From the NCBI GenBank assembly GCA_003054665.1, contig QAYY01000008.1:187906-251905 (forward strand): DNA of 64,000 nucleotides, in the 5' to 3' direction. Positions 20,136-28,646 of this stretch are shown piece after piece (position 1 is the stretch's first letter; the number at the start of each line of letters is the position of its first letter). The position numbers and the translations under genes are program-made. This DNA is from Opitutaceae bacterium EW11 (GTDB lineage Bacteria; Verrucomicrobiota; Verrucomicrobiia; Opitutales; Opitutaceae). Under the pieces are notes generated by a model. That model was not told the DNA's origin, did not search any database, and saw nothing but the letters and a program-made list of their open reading frames with translations.

Positions 20136-21305
20136 ATGAAACTCATCCAACGAAGTCTGTTGTGTCTGGCCCTGGCGTTACCCTTTGGCTTGGGCTTTGC
20201 CGCCGAGGGTGGCAGTTCGGCGCACACGGTCGCGAACCCCTCCGGATTCCAGGTCCGGCGCGGCGTGAATCTGAGCCACTGGCTCTCTCAGAAAATCCCG
20301 TGGAGCGATCCGGCGACGTTCATCACGGAAAAGGATTTTCAGTTCATCCGCAGCATCGGCTACGACCATGTCCGCGTGCCGGTCGACGAGATCGAACTCT
20401 GGGACGAGAACGGTAAGCAGAACGAAAAGAACTTCGCGCACCTGACCGCTGCGTTGCACTGGGCGCGCAAGCACGAGCTGCGCGCGATCGTCGATCTCCA
20501 CACGGTGCGGGCGCACCACTTCAACGCCGCGAACGAAGGCCTCACGAACACGCTTTGGACCGATCCGAAGGCCCAGGAGCATTTCCTCCAGCTCTGGCGC
20601 GACCTGTCGTCCCACCTGAAGGAGTTTCCCACCGATTGGGTGGCGTACGAAATCATGAACGAACCGGTGGCCGACAAGCCGGAGCAGTGGAACGCACTCA
20701 TCGCGACATCGATGAAGCTCATCCGGAGCATCGAGCCGCAGCGCGTGATCGTGATCGGCGCGAACCGCTGGCAGACGGCGGGCAACTTCCCGTACCTGGA
20801 AGTGCCGAAGGACGACGCCAACATCATCCTCAGCGTGCACACCTACGAGCCGATGGCGTTCACCCATCACACCGCCAACTGGGTGCCGATTCGGGATTAC
20901 GAAGGCCCCGTGCACTATCCCGGCCAGACGATCACGAAGGCGGAGCTGGACAAATACGTTCCGGCCTCGAAAGCGACGCTCCGCAAGGACCTGGTCGCGG
21001 GCGGAGGGGAGCACGTCTGGAACAAGGAGCGCATCGCCCAGGAGCTGAAGCCGGCGTTCGACCGGGCGCGTCAGCTCGGACTGCAGCTCTACTGCGGCGA
21101 GTTCGGTTGCCTGCCGACGGTTCCCCGGAAGGACCGGCTCGCGTATTACCGCGACATGCGGGCGGTGCTCGAGGAGAACGGCGCCGCGTGGGCCAACTGG
21201 GAATACATGGCGGACTTCGGAATTGTGCCGTTCCGCTCGGAGGAAGAGGCCAAGACCGCCAAACCGGATGAGGGCCTGATCGAAGTCCTGCTCGGGAAGA
21301 ACTGA
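20136..21305 (+). CDS. Secreted glycoside hydrolase family 5 (cellulase-like)
   Basis: 389 residues. Signal peptide MKLIQRSLLCLALALPFGLG. GH5 landmarks are NLSHWLSQ, HVRVPVDEIELWD, IVDLHTVRAHHFN, the acid/base glutamate in YEIMNEPVAD, HTYEPMAFTHH and the nucleophile glutamate in YCGEFGCLP. It hydrolyses beta-1,4-linked glucans or mannans outside the cytoplasm. A strong terminator pair follows at 21319-21387, so the gene is monocistronic. Confidence 0.93.
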   Translation: MKLIQRSLLCLALALPFGLGFAAEGGSSAHTVANPSGFQVRRGVNLSHWLSQKIPWSDPATFITEKDFQFIRSIGYDHVRVPVDEIELWDENGKQNEKNFAHLTAALHWARKHELRAIVDLHTVRAHHFNAANEGLTNTLWTDPKAQEHFLQLWRDLSSHLKEFPTDWVAYEIMNEPVADKPEQWNALIATSMKLIRSIEPQRVIVIGANRWQTAGNFPYLEVPKDDANIILSVHTYEPMAFTHHTANWVPIRDYEGPVHYPGQTITKAELDKYVPASKATLRKDLVAGGGEHVWNKERIAQELKPAFDRARQLGLQLYCGEFGCLPTVPRKDRLAYYRDMRAVLEENGAAWANWEYMADFGIVPFRSEEEAKTAKPDEGLIEVLLGKN

Positions 21306-21318
21306 AGAACTCAGGATC

Positions 21319-21336
21319 GGGCGGCGAACGCCGCCC
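21319..21336 (+). terminator. First hairpin after GH5 gene
   Basis: GGGCGGCG-AA-CGCCGCCC, 8-bp perfect stem directly followed by TTCCTTCT. It starts 14 bp past the GH5 stop and is the first of two stacked hairpins. Confidence 0.55.
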
Positions 21337-21354
21337 TTCCTTCTCCGAAGACAC

Positions 21355-21388
21355 GGCCGGAATCGCGAGATTCCGGCCTGTTCTTTTT
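21355..21388 (+). terminator. Intrinsic terminator after GH5 gene
   Basis: Ten-bp perfect stem GGCCGGAATC/GATTCCGGCC with a GCGA (GNRA) tetraloop, followed by TGTTCTTTTT. It lies between the GH5 gene and the convergent Hpt gene. Confidence 0.85.
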
Positions 21389-21416
21389 CCGGAGAAGCGA
21401 CTGCTCCCGCGGGCGT

Positions 21417-21779
21417 TCAGCCCTGCGGAACGATTTTCGCGAGCTGCACGCAGGTGGCGGCGAAGCTGGCCTCCAGCTGTGCGATGCGCGCCTCCAGACC
21501 GGCGAGACCGTTGTTGCGCGAATCGTGCTCGAGCTTTTCCGCCAACGCGCGGACTTCCGTCGCTCCGATGTTGCTGGAACTGCCCTTGATGCTGTGCGCG
21601 GCGCGGGTGAACTTCGGCTGGTCGGCGGCGACCAGCGACTCCTTCATCTCCTGGACCCGTTTTGGCGTATCTTCGATGTAGATACCGATGATGTCCCGGA
21701 GGAATCCGTCGCCATCGTCGGGACTCAGTGCGCGGAGGTTTTCGATGGCCTCTGGATCGATTAGGTTCTCGTTGGACAT
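21417..21779 (-). CDS. Histidine phosphotransfer (Hpt) domain protein
   Basis: 120 residues, one four-helix Hpt domain with the phospho-accepting histidine in AAHSIKGSSSNIGA. The start is ATG 21779 (M-S-N-E-N-L-I-D-P-E); the frame extends 20 codons into the preceding gene's end, but those residues are not Hpt-like. It is last gene of the minus-strand signalling operon and so a probable relay partner of the receiver-kinase and CheY-like proteins encoded upstream. Confidence 0.9.
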   Translation of the reverse strand: MSNENLIDPEAIENLRALSPDDGDGFLRDIIGIYIEDTPKRVQEMKESLVAADQPKFTRAAHSIKGSSSNIGATEVRALAEKLEHDSRNNGLAGLEARIAQLEASFAATCVQLAKIVPQG

Positions 21780-21822
21780 ACGGAGTGGCAGATGTCGGAA
21801 GCGACGGTTGAGTAATACGGGA

Positions 21823-23517
21823 TCAGCTCGCCCATTCAAAGGACGTATTCTGCTCCACCTCTTCTATGGTCGTGAGGCCGAGCAGGACCTTTTTCAGGGC
21901 GTCGTAACGCAAGGGGCGGAATCCGACCTTCATGGCCGCTTTGGTGATCTCCTGGGCGCTTCGGCGCTCCGAGATCAGCGTGCGGATCTCCTCGGTGATC
22001 GGGACGAATTCGTGGAAGGCGATGCGGCCCTTGTAGCCGGTGCCGCGGCAGGCCGGGCAGCCCCGACCGCGGTAGAAGGTCACGTCCGTCAGTCCGTCTT
22101 CGTGGAAATATTTGAGCAGCGTCTCGCGCGACGGCTCGTAGGGCTCCTTGCAAGCCTCGCAGATGCGGGCGACGAGGCGCTGGGCCATGACGCCGATCAC
22201 GGACGGAGCGACCATGTAGGGCTCCACGCCGATTTCCATCAGGCGTACGATCGCCTGGGCGGCGGTGTTGGTGTGCAGGGTGGCGAAAACGAGATGACCC
22301 GTGAGAGCGGCCTCGGTCGCGATTTTCGCCGTCTCCAGGTCGCGGATCTCGCCGACCAGGATGACGTCCGGATCCTGGCGGAGAAGCGATCGGAGGATGG
22401 TGGCGAACTTCAGGTCGATGTGGCTGTTGACCTGCGTCTGCGTCACGCCGTCCATCTGGATCTCGATCGGATCCTCGATGGTGGAGATGTTGAGATCGGG
22501 GTTGTTGATCTCGTGAAGGGCGGCGTAGAGGGTCGTCGTTTTTCCGGAGCCGGTGGGACCGGTGACGAAGATGATGCCGTTTGGACTCTGGATGAGTCGC
22601 TTGAACGGCTGCAGCACCGTCTGGGAAATCATCATCTTGTCCAACGTCAGCATCGTCCGGCGACCGGACATTGCGAGAATGCGGACCACGGCCTTTTCGC
22701 CGTGTCCCGACGGAATGGTCGACAGGCGGAAATTGGCGTTGGAGCTGCCGATCGGCATCGAGAAGCGTCCGTCCTGGGGAAAACGCGCTTCGGCGATGTT
22801 GAGGTTGGACATGATCTTCAGGCGCGAGATCACGGCCCGGTGCAGCTTGCGGGAATAGGTGAGCACCTCGCGGAGCCGTCCATCGACGCGGAAACGGATG
22901 CGGGCGATGTTTTCCTGCGGCTCGATGTGGATGTCGGTCGCGCGCTCGCGGAGGGCAAAATGGATGACCTCGTCGACCAGCTGGACGAGGGAATCGGAAT
23001 CGGCCAGCTGCGCGATCTTGTCGACCGCGAGATCCGGGTCGGTGAACAGCCGCGAGCGCTCCAGCTCGGCGAGGCTGTCCTCGAGATTCTTGTCCGACGA
23101 GTAGTGGATGACGATCGCGTCGTGGATGTCGCGCGGCAGGGCGAAAACGGGGCTGATCGGAATCTGCGCGATCTGGGCGAGGCGCTTGGCGAGCTCCTCG
23201 TTGCGCGGCTCCGCCATCGCGGTCGTGAGCACTCCGTTGATGACATAGAGACCGATGGCCTGGGCCTTTTTGGCGATCTCGACCGGAATGCGTTCCAGCG
23301 CCTCGTCGGTGATGACGGAGGCGAACGGGTCGACGTAGGCCACGCCCAGCGTATCCGCCCAGATGCGACACGCGTCGTCCTTGCCGGCGTATTTCCGCTC
23401 GACGATCTCCTGCAGCAGCTGGAGCGTGATGCCGTGCTGGGCCGCGAGCGAATCGACTTCCTGCTCGCAGTCGAAATGCGGGATGGCCCGCAGAAGATCG
23501 AGAAAGGGAGCGTTCAC
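21823..23517 (-). CDS. GspE/PilB-type secretion or pilus ATPase
   Basis: 564 residues. The N-terminal MshE-N/T2SSE-N-like domain spans residues 1-160. The motor domain has Walker A GPTGSGKTTT (320-329), the Asp box STIEDPIE, Walker B LLRQDPDVILVGEIRD, the His box TGHLVFATLHTNTAAQA, and the zinc-binding CxxC pairs (CEACKEP and GCPACRGTGYKGR). It powers type IV pilus or type II secretion assembly. It starts with GTG at 23517, overlapping the stop of the upstream small ORF by 4 bp (GTGA). No pilin, PilC/GspF or secretin genes are nearby; instead it sits inside a phosphorelay operon. Confidence 0.93.
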   Translation of the reverse strand: MNAPFLDLLRAIPHFDCEQEVDSLAAQHGITLQLLQEIVERKYAGKDDACRIWADTLGVAYVDPFASVITDEALERIPVEIAKKAQAIGLYVINGVLTTAMAEPRNEELAKRLAQIAQIPISPVFALPRDIHDAIVIHYSSDKNLEDSLAELERSRLFTDPDLAVDKIAQLADSDSLVQLVDEVIHFALRERATDIHIEPQENIARIRFRVDGRLREVLTYSRKLHRAVISRLKIMSNLNIAEARFPQDGRFSMPIGSSNANFRLSTIPSGHGEKAVVRILAMSGRRTMLTLDKMMISQTVLQPFKRLIQSPNGIIFVTGPTGSGKTTTLYAALHEINNPDLNISTIEDPIEIQMDGVTQTQVNSHIDLKFATILRSLLRQDPDVILVGEIRDLETAKIATEAALTGHLVFATLHTNTAAQAIVRLMEIGVEPYMVAPSVIGVMAQRLVARICEACKEPYEPSRETLLKYFHEDGLTDVTFYRGRGCPACRGTGYKGRIAFHEFVPITEEIRTLISERRSAQEITKAAMKVGFRPLRYDALKKVLLGLTTIEEVEQNTSFEWAS

Positions 23518-23714
23518 GGCGTTGGGGCGCGGCGGCGCTTGGCTTGGGTTTGGAACAGTTTCCCGATCTCCTCCTGCTGGAGTTTTTCCATGCCGAAGCC
23601 TCCGGTCACGCGCTCGAGTTTCAGTTCATCCAGCAGTTCCGGCAGGGAGTAGCGGACCATCGCGATCGCGGCGGTGGCGGGATGAGGGTGGGGCGAATGG
23701 GGCGAGGAGGTCAT
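23514..23714 (-). CDS. Small protein of unknown function coupled to the GspE gene
   Basis: 66 residues, not recognised. Its stop overlaps the GTG start of the GspE-type gene by four bases, and its start lies 3 bp after the stop of the CheY-like gene, so it is very probably translated as part of the operon. After a His/Pro-rich N-terminus, the segment from M-V-R-Y-S-L-P-E-L-L-D-E-L-K-L-E-R looks like an amphipathic helix of the kind found in MshEN/T2SSE N-terminal modules, so it may be a split-off N-terminal piece of the ATPase (inference). Confidence 0.6.
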   Translation of the reverse strand: MTSSPHSPHPHPATAAIAMVRYSLPELLDELKLERVTGGFGMEKLQQEEIGKLFQTQAKRRRAPTP

Positions 23715-23717
23715 GGC

Positions 23718-24104
23718 CTATTCTGCGGAGAAGCAGTCCACGATTGTTTGCCGGAGCGCGGCCAGGATCTCGTCCTTGGGCGTGTCCTTCCGAATGTAGT
23801 TCGCAGCGCCGAGTTGGAGCGCCTGCTCGACGGTCTGCCGGTTGGCGAGGGACGTGAGCATCACCACGACGCAGTGGGGATCGACCGTCATCAGCTGGCG
23901 GAGCGTCTCGATGCCGTCCTGCACGGGCATGTTCACGTCGAGCAGAACGAGGTCCGGGTCCTCTCGCTTGTAAGCTTCGACCGCGTCTTTGCCATTGGCC
24001 GCTTCGATCAACACCGGGTTTCCGAGCTGGCGGAGAATCAGTCCGATGAATTTTCGGACATGGAGTTCGTCGTCTACGAGGAGGACTGTGCCGTCGAATT
24101 GCAT
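23718..24104 (-). CDS. CheY-like single-domain response regulator
   Basis: 128 residues, one receiver domain and no output domain. The acidic pair is in LLVDDELHV, the phospho-Asp in LVLLDVNMPVQDG, the conserved Thr in VVMLTSLA and the Lys in YIRKDTP. It is encoded 4 bp downstream of the receiver-histidine kinase gene, and presumably receives phosphate from it or from the Hpt protein. Confidence 0.94.
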   Translation of the reverse strand: MQFDGTVLLVDDELHVRKFIGLILRQLGNPVLIEAANGKDAVEAYKREDPDLVLLDVNMPVQDGIETLRQLMTVDPHCVVVMLTSLANRQTVEQALQLGAANYIRKDTPKDEILAALRQTIVDCFSAE

Positions 24105-24108
24105 GGGG

Positions 24109-25317
24109 TTAAGCGGGCAGCATCACCGAGAATTCGCAACCGCCCGTGGAAAGGTTTGTGGCCGTGATGGCGCCCCGGTGCGCCTCGACGATCTTGCGGC
24201 AGATCGCGAGGCCGAGGCCCGTGCTTTTCTCCCCGCCGGTGGGTTTCACCGAGAGCACGCCGAAATCCTTGAAGAGCTTGTGCCGCTCGTTTTCCGGAAT
24301 ACCCGGCCCCTGGTCCTGCACGGCGATGGTGAAGGCGGGATGGAAGCCGGTGATCCGGACGTTCACCGTGGATCCAGGAGGTGAATACTTCACGGCGTTG
24401 CTGATCAGGTTGTCCAGAACCTGGCGCATTTTTGGCGCGTCGATGCGGGCCACGGCCGCTTCCGATGGGGGCTGGAAGACGATCTTCGTGTTCTTTTTCG
24501 CCGCGTTGATGCTGTTCAGGTAAACGGATTTCTCCACCAGCTCCGCGAGATTCTGCGGTTCGCGGTGAACCTTGAGCTCGCCCGCCTCGATCGTGGCCAC
24601 GTCGAGCAGCTCGTTCAGCAGGTTGAGCATCGATTGGCTGGTGTCGTAGATCGTGTCGACGAGGTCCTTCTGTTCCGCCGACATCGGACCGACGGTCCCG
24701 TCGCGGAGGAATTCCGCCAGCCCGCGGATCGAGGCGAGCGGATTGCGCAGATCGTGCGCCGCCATGCCGAGCAGCTTGTTTTTCGCCGCGTTGGCCTGCT
24801 TGAGCTGATCGACGAGCGCCTTCTGCTGCTCGACGAGAAGTTTGTTTTGCAGATGGGCCCGGATGCGGGCGAGCGCCTCTTTGCGACGGAAAGGCTTGAG
24901 CAGGTAGTCGACGCCGCCGGACGCCAAGCCCTCGACGATATCGTCGGAGTCGTTCTTGGCCGTGATGAAAACGATCGGCGCGGTGTTTTCGCCGTAGCGA
25001 TTCCGGAGTTCGCGGCAGGCTGCGAAGCCGTCGATTCCCGGCATCACCACGTCCATCAGGACCAAATCTGGTTTGAACTCCTCATATTTCTCCAGGGCTT
25101 CCTCGCCGGAGGCCGCGTCCGCCAGGACGTAACCCTCCGTCTGCAGCATTCCGGTGATGATACGGATGTTCAACCGGTCATCGTCCACAGCTAATATCCT
25201 GCGCCCTCGCAGGTTAACAAGCCCGGGGACTTTCGATCCTGGACTGGCGGGGCGGGGGGCAGGGGCTGGGGACGAAGAACTGGAAAAGGTTACACCGGTG
25301 TTCTGGAATATCTCCAT
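24109..25317 (-). CDS. Receiver-histidine kinase (REC-HisKA-HATPase), soluble
   Basis: About 402 residues from the ATG at 25317 (a TTG at 25329 would add four). Numbering from the TTG, the N-terminal receiver domain (about 43-160) has phospho-Asp93 in LVLMDVVMPGIDG and Lys145. A coiled linker (165-185) leads to the HisKA domain with His192 in MAAHDLRNPLASIRG, then HATPase with the N box DNLISNAVKYSPP, G1 VQDQGPGIPE and G2 STGLGLAICRKIVEAHRG. There are no TM segments. It is first gene of a five-gene operon (kinase, CheY-like, small ORF, GspE ATPase, Hpt), divergent from metK. Confidence 0.94.
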   Translation of the reverse strand: MEIFQNTGVTFSSSSSPAPAPRPASPGSKVPGLVNLRGRRILAVDDDRLNIRIITGMLQTEGYVLADAASGEEALEKYEEFKPDLVLMDVVMPGIDGFAACRELRNRYGENTAPIVFITAKNDSDDIVEGLASGGVDYLLKPFRRKEALARIRAHLQNKLLVEQQKALVDQLKQANAAKNKLLGMAAHDLRNPLASIRGLAEFLRDGTVGPMSAEQKDLVDTIYDTSQSMLNLLNELLDVATIEAGELKVHREPQNLAELVEKSVYLNSINAAKKNTKIVFQPPSEAAVARIDAPKMRQVLDNLISNAVKYSPPGSTVNVRITGFHPAFTIAVQDQGPGIPENERHKLFKDFGVLSVKPTGGEKSTGLGLAICRKIVEAHRGAITATNLSTGGCEFSVMLPA

Positions 25318-25329
25318 GTGGCTCAACAA

Positions 25330-25461
25330 TGAGGCCTCTTTCCATCACTCGGCACGGTGGGGTGAAAACTTTAGGGAAGTGTCATATCAAGAAATGCGGA
25401 TATGATGATATTGAACTTGCTCCAGCCGGTGCCGCTGGTTTGCTCGGCGGCAATTCCATCC
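25330..25461 (+). promoter_or_regulatory. Structured leader region upstream of metK
   Basis: 132 bp shared by the divergent kinase gene and metK. It contains a perfect 6-bp hairpin CATATC/GATATG (25383-25388 with 25399-25404, 10-nt loop), then a CCAGC/GCTGG stem (about 25422-25438). A SAM-responsive leader would be expected before a metK operon, and an ATCAAGA string is present, but the rest of the SAM-I core is not. I therefore do not call a riboswitch. No Shine-Dalgarno precedes metK. Confidence 0.3.
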
Positions 25462-26628
25462 ATGTCTAATTCATTTGTTTTCTCCTCAGAATCGGTTGGT
25501 GAGGGTCACCCCGACAAGGTCGCCGACCTTATTTCCGACAGCGTGCTGGATGCCTGCTTGGAGCAGGACAAAACCAGCCGCGTCGCCTGCGAAACGCTGG
25601 TGAAGTCGAACCAAGTCGTGATCGCCGGCGAAATCACGACGGCGGCGAAGATCAATTACGAGCAGGTGATCCGTGCCGCGATCCGCGACATCGGCTACAC
25701 GCACGACGACGACGTTTTCCACGCCGATCGCGTCTTCATCCACAATCTTCTCACCCGCCAGTCCCCCGACATCGCGCAGGGCGTCGACGCCCGCGCGGCG
25801 GACGGCAAGGACACGGCCGAGCAGGGCGCCGGCGACCAGGGCCTGATGTTCGGCTACGCCTGCAACGAGACCCCGGAGATGATGCCGACCGCGATCATGT
25901 TCGCGCACCGCCTCGGCCGCGAGCTGACGAAGGTCCGCAAGGCCGGCGTTGTCGGCTGGCTCCGCCCGGACGCAAAGTCCCAGGTTTCGATCCGCTACGA
26001 GAATGACCGCCCCGTGAAGGTGGAAAACGTCGTCATCTCGACCCAGCACGCCGCCAGCGTGAAGCACGCCGACATCCGCGATTTTCTCATCGAGCACGTG
26101 ATCAAGCGCGTGATTCCGGCGGAGATGATCGACTCCTCGACCCAGTTTTTCATCAACCCCACCGGCCGCTTTGTCGTGGGCGGACCCGAGGGCGATTCCG
26201 GCCTCACGGGCCGTAAGATCATTGTCGATACCTACGGTGGCTGGGGCCGCCACGGCGGCGGCGCCTTCTCCGGCAAGGATCCGTCCAAGGTCGATCGTTC
26301 GGCCGCCTACATGTGCCGCTGGGTCGCCAAGAACATCGTCGCCGCCGGCCTCGCCGACATCTGCGAACTCCAGGTTGCGTACGCCATCGGACACCCCGAG
26401 CCGGTCAGCATCTGGGTCGACGCCATGGGCACCGCCAAGGTCCCGGAAACCAAGATCTCCGAGGCCGTCCGCAAGGTTTTCAGCTTCAAGCCTGCCGCGA
26501 TCGTGAAGCAGCTCGACCTGCTCCGCCCGATCTACCGCAGCACGACGAACTACGGCCACTTCGGCAAAGCCGAGCTGCCGTGGGAACAGCTCAACCGCGT
26601 GAACGAACTGCGCGCGGCGGTGAAATAA
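25462..26628 (+). CDS. metK: S-adenosylmethionine synthetase MetK
   Basis: Makes SAM from methionine and ATP. 388 residues, standard length. Motifs are [18 protein letters not shown] at the N-terminus, [12 protein letters not shown] (methionine/ATP loop), [20 protein letters not shown] and [19 protein letters not shown] (phosphate-binding). The ATG at 25462 is chosen because residues M-S-N-S-F-V-F align with the family start; the frame is open 20 codons further up. It is followed after 18 bp by ahcY, so synthesis and recycling of the methyl carrier are co-transcribed. Confidence 0.97.
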   Translation: MSNSFVFSSESVGEGHPDKVADLISDSVLDACLEQDKTSRVACETLVKSNQVVIAGEITTAAKINYEQVIRAAIRDIGYTHDDDVFHADRVFIHNLLTRQSPDIAQGVDARAADGKDTAEQGAGDQGLMFGYACNETPEMMPTAIMFAHRLGRELTKVRKAGVVGWLRPDAKSQVSIRYENDRPVKVENVVISTQHAASVKHADIRDFLIEHVIKRVIPAEMIDSSTQFFINPTGRFVVGGPEGDSGLTGRKIIVDTYGGWGRHGGGAFSGKDPSKVDRSAAYMCRWVAKNIVAAGLADICELQVAYAIGHPEPVSIWVDAMGTAKVPETKISEAVRKVFSFKPAAIVKQLDLLRPIYRSTTNYGHFGKAELPWEQLNRVNELRAAVK

Positions 26629-26646
26629 CCCTCAAGAGACACAACC

Positions 26647-28074
26647 ATGTCCACCGCCACACAATCCCCCGGCCACGATTACCAGGTCAAAGACATCGCC
26701 CTGGCCGACTGGGGCCGCAAGGAGATCGTCGTCGCCGAGCAGGAGATGCCCGGCCTGATGTCGGTCCGCAAGAAGTTCGGTCCGTCGAAGCCGCTGAAGG
26801 GCGTCCGCATCACCGGCTCGCTGCATATGACGATCCAGACCGCGGTCCTGATCGAGACGTTGAAGGAGCTGGGCGCCGACGTGCGCTGGGCCTCCTGCAA
26901 CATCTTCTCCACGCAGGATCACGCCGCCGCGGCCATCGCGAAATCCGGCACGCCCGTTTTCGCCTGGAAGGGCGAGACGCTTGAGGAGTATTGGAATCTC
27001 ACCTACAAGGCGATCAGCTTCCCGGGCGGCAAGGGCCCGCAGATGGTCGTCGACGACGGCGGCGACGTCACGCTGCTCATCCACAAGGGCTGCGAACTCG
27101 AAGAGGGCAGCGACTGGGTCAACACTCCGTCGTCCTCCCACGAGGAGCAGGTCATCAAGGATCTGCTGAAGCGCGTCCACCAGGAGGACCCGACCCGCTG
27201 GACCACGCTCGCCAAGGAGTGGCGCGGCGTTTCCGAAGAGACGACGACCGGCGTGCACCGCCTCTACCAGATGCTCGAGAAGGGCAAGCTCCGCGTGCCC
27301 GCCATCAACGTCAACGACTCGGTCACGAAGTCGAAATTCGACAATCTCTACGGCTGCCGCGAGTCGCTCGCGGACGGCCTGAAGCGCGCCACCGACGTCA
27401 TGATCGCCGGCAAGGTTGCGGTTGTCTGCGGCTACGGCGACGTGGGCAAAGGCTCCGCGCATTCCCTGCGCGGTTTCGGCGCTCGCGTGATCGTCACGGA
27501 AGTCGATCCCATCAACGCCCTCCAGGCCGCGATGGAAGGCTTCGAGGTCAACACGGTCGAGAGCTCGCTGGGCAAGGCGGACATCTACGTCACCACGACG
27601 GGCAACTGCGACATCATCACGCTGGAGCACATGCAGCAGATGAAGGACCAGGCGATCGTCTGTAACATCGGCCACTTCGACAACGAGATCCAGGTTGACC
27701 GCCTCTACAAGGCGCCGGGCGTCAAACGCACGAACATCAAGCCGCAGTACGACATGTTCACGTTCCCCGACGGCCGCAGCATCTACCTGCTCGCCGAGGG
27801 ACGCCTGGTGAATCTCGGCTGCGCGACGGGGCACCCGTCGTTTGTCATGTCGAACAGCTTCACCAACCAGACGCTCGCCCAGCTCGATCTCTGGAAGAAC
27901 CGCGACACGTACAAGGTGGGCGTCTACCGCCTGCCGAAGCACCTCGACGAGGAAGTCGCGCGCCTCCACCTCGAGAAGATCGGCGCCAAGCTGACGACCC
28001 TCTCGAAAAAGCAGGCCGACTATCTCGGCGTTCCGGTCGAAGGGCCGTACAAGCCCGAGCACTACCGGTACTGA
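26647..28074 (+). CDS. ahcY: Adenosylhomocysteinase (SAH hydrolase)
   Basis: Splits S-adenosylhomocysteine into adenosine and homocysteine, relieving product inhibition of methyltransferases. 475 residues. Features are the [17 protein letters not shown]-terminal motif, the NAD-binding [19 protein letters not shown] (about 258-276), HFDNEIQVD and the C-terminal KPEHYRY that reaches the neighbouring subunit's NAD. AAGAGA upstream serves as a weak ribosome site. It ends with a strong terminator. Confidence 0.97.
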   Translation: MSTATQSPGHDYQVKDIALADWGRKEIVVAEQEMPGLMSVRKKFGPSKPLKGVRITGSLHMTIQTAVLIETLKELGADVRWASCNIFSTQDHAAAAIAKSGTPVFAWKGETLEEYWNLTYKAISFPGGKGPQMVVDDGGDVTLLIHKGCELEEGSDWVNTPSSSHEEQVIKDLLKRVHQEDPTRWTTLAKEWRGVSEETTTGVHRLYQMLEKGKLRVPAINVNDSVTKSKFDNLYGCRESLADGLKRATDVMIAGKVAVVCGYGDVGKGSAHSLRGFGARVIVTEVDPINALQAAMEGFEVNTVESSLGKADIYVTTTGNCDIITLEHMQQMKDQAIVCNIGHFDNEIQVDRLYKAPGVKRTNIKPQYDMFTFPDGRSIYLLAEGRLVNLGCATGHPSFVMSNSFTNQTLAQLDLWKNRDTYKVGVYRLPKHLDEEVARLHLEKIGAKLTTLSKKQADYLGVPVEGPYKPEHYRY

Positions 28075-28104
28075 GCCGGAGACGCGGTTGACGCGTGCCA
28101 TTTC

Positions 28105-28141
28105 AAGCCGAGGGCGAGGGCCCTCGGCTTTTTCGTTTTTT
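28105..28141 (+). terminator. Intrinsic terminator of the metK-ahcY operon
   Basis: Stem GCCGAGGG/CCCTCGGC (28107-28114 with 28121-28128) followed by TTTTTCGTTTTTTTT. It lies 32 bp past the ahcY stop and before the convergent rhodanese gene. Confidence 0.92.
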
Positions 28142-28178
28142 TTCCCGTGAATCTCGGGGCGGTGCGAGCCGCTTCAGC

Positions 28179-28511
28179 TCAATACCGCGCCATGCCGGGC
28201 TCGATCTGCTCGGCCCAGGCGTCGATGCCGCCGGCAACGTTCGTCACGTTCGAAAAACCGTTCGCGCGGAGGAACTGCGTCACCCGCAGGCTGCGGCCGC
28301 CGTGGTGGCAATAGATCAGGAGGTGCCGGTCCTTGGGCAGCGACGCGATCTGCTCCGGAATTTGACGCATCGGAATGTGCAGCGAGCCGGCGATGGAGCA
28401 GCGGGCTCGCTCGTCGGGTTCGCGGACGTCGACCAGCGCGACCCTCGGATCGGCGGCGAGGCGTTGGGCCTCCTGGACGGAGATCTCGAGCGGGACGGCG
28501 GCGTTGGGCAT
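28179..28511 (-). CDS. Single-domain rhodanese-like sulfurtransferase
   Basis: 110 residues, one rhodanese domain. It has DVREPDE near residue 28 and the active-site loop LIYCHHGGRSLRV with catalytic Cys68, and ends G-G-I-D-A-W-A. Cytoplasmic, as no signal is seen; it transfers sulfane sulfur or acts on other thiols. The ATG at 28511 gives the standard domain start. Confidence 0.92.
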   Translation of the reverse strand: MPNAAVPLEISVQEAQRLAADPRVALVDVREPDERARCSIAGSLHIPMRQIPEQIASLPKDRHLLIYCHHGGRSLRVTQFLRANGFSNVTNVAGGIDAWAEQIEPGMARY

Positions 28512-28646
28512 GGCCGCCACTGAGCAAGGAAAGACTGCTGGCGCAAGGCGCGGGTGGGGAAAAACGCGGCGGTCCGACCCGGGAGACCCCAGCGGAAAAG
28601 ACATTGCCCCTCGGCGGACGGCCGGCCAAAGACGAACCGTTTTCCC

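Noticed and set aside
21688..23652. 654-codon plus-strand frame
   Set aside because: Antisense of the GspE-type ATPase, with composition typical of GC-rich shadow frames.
25381..25461. SAM-I riboswitch before metK, prompted by an ATCAAGA string
   Set aside because: The rest of the SAM-I core (GGA/GGC AACC elements and four-way junction) is not present. Kept only as a structured leader.
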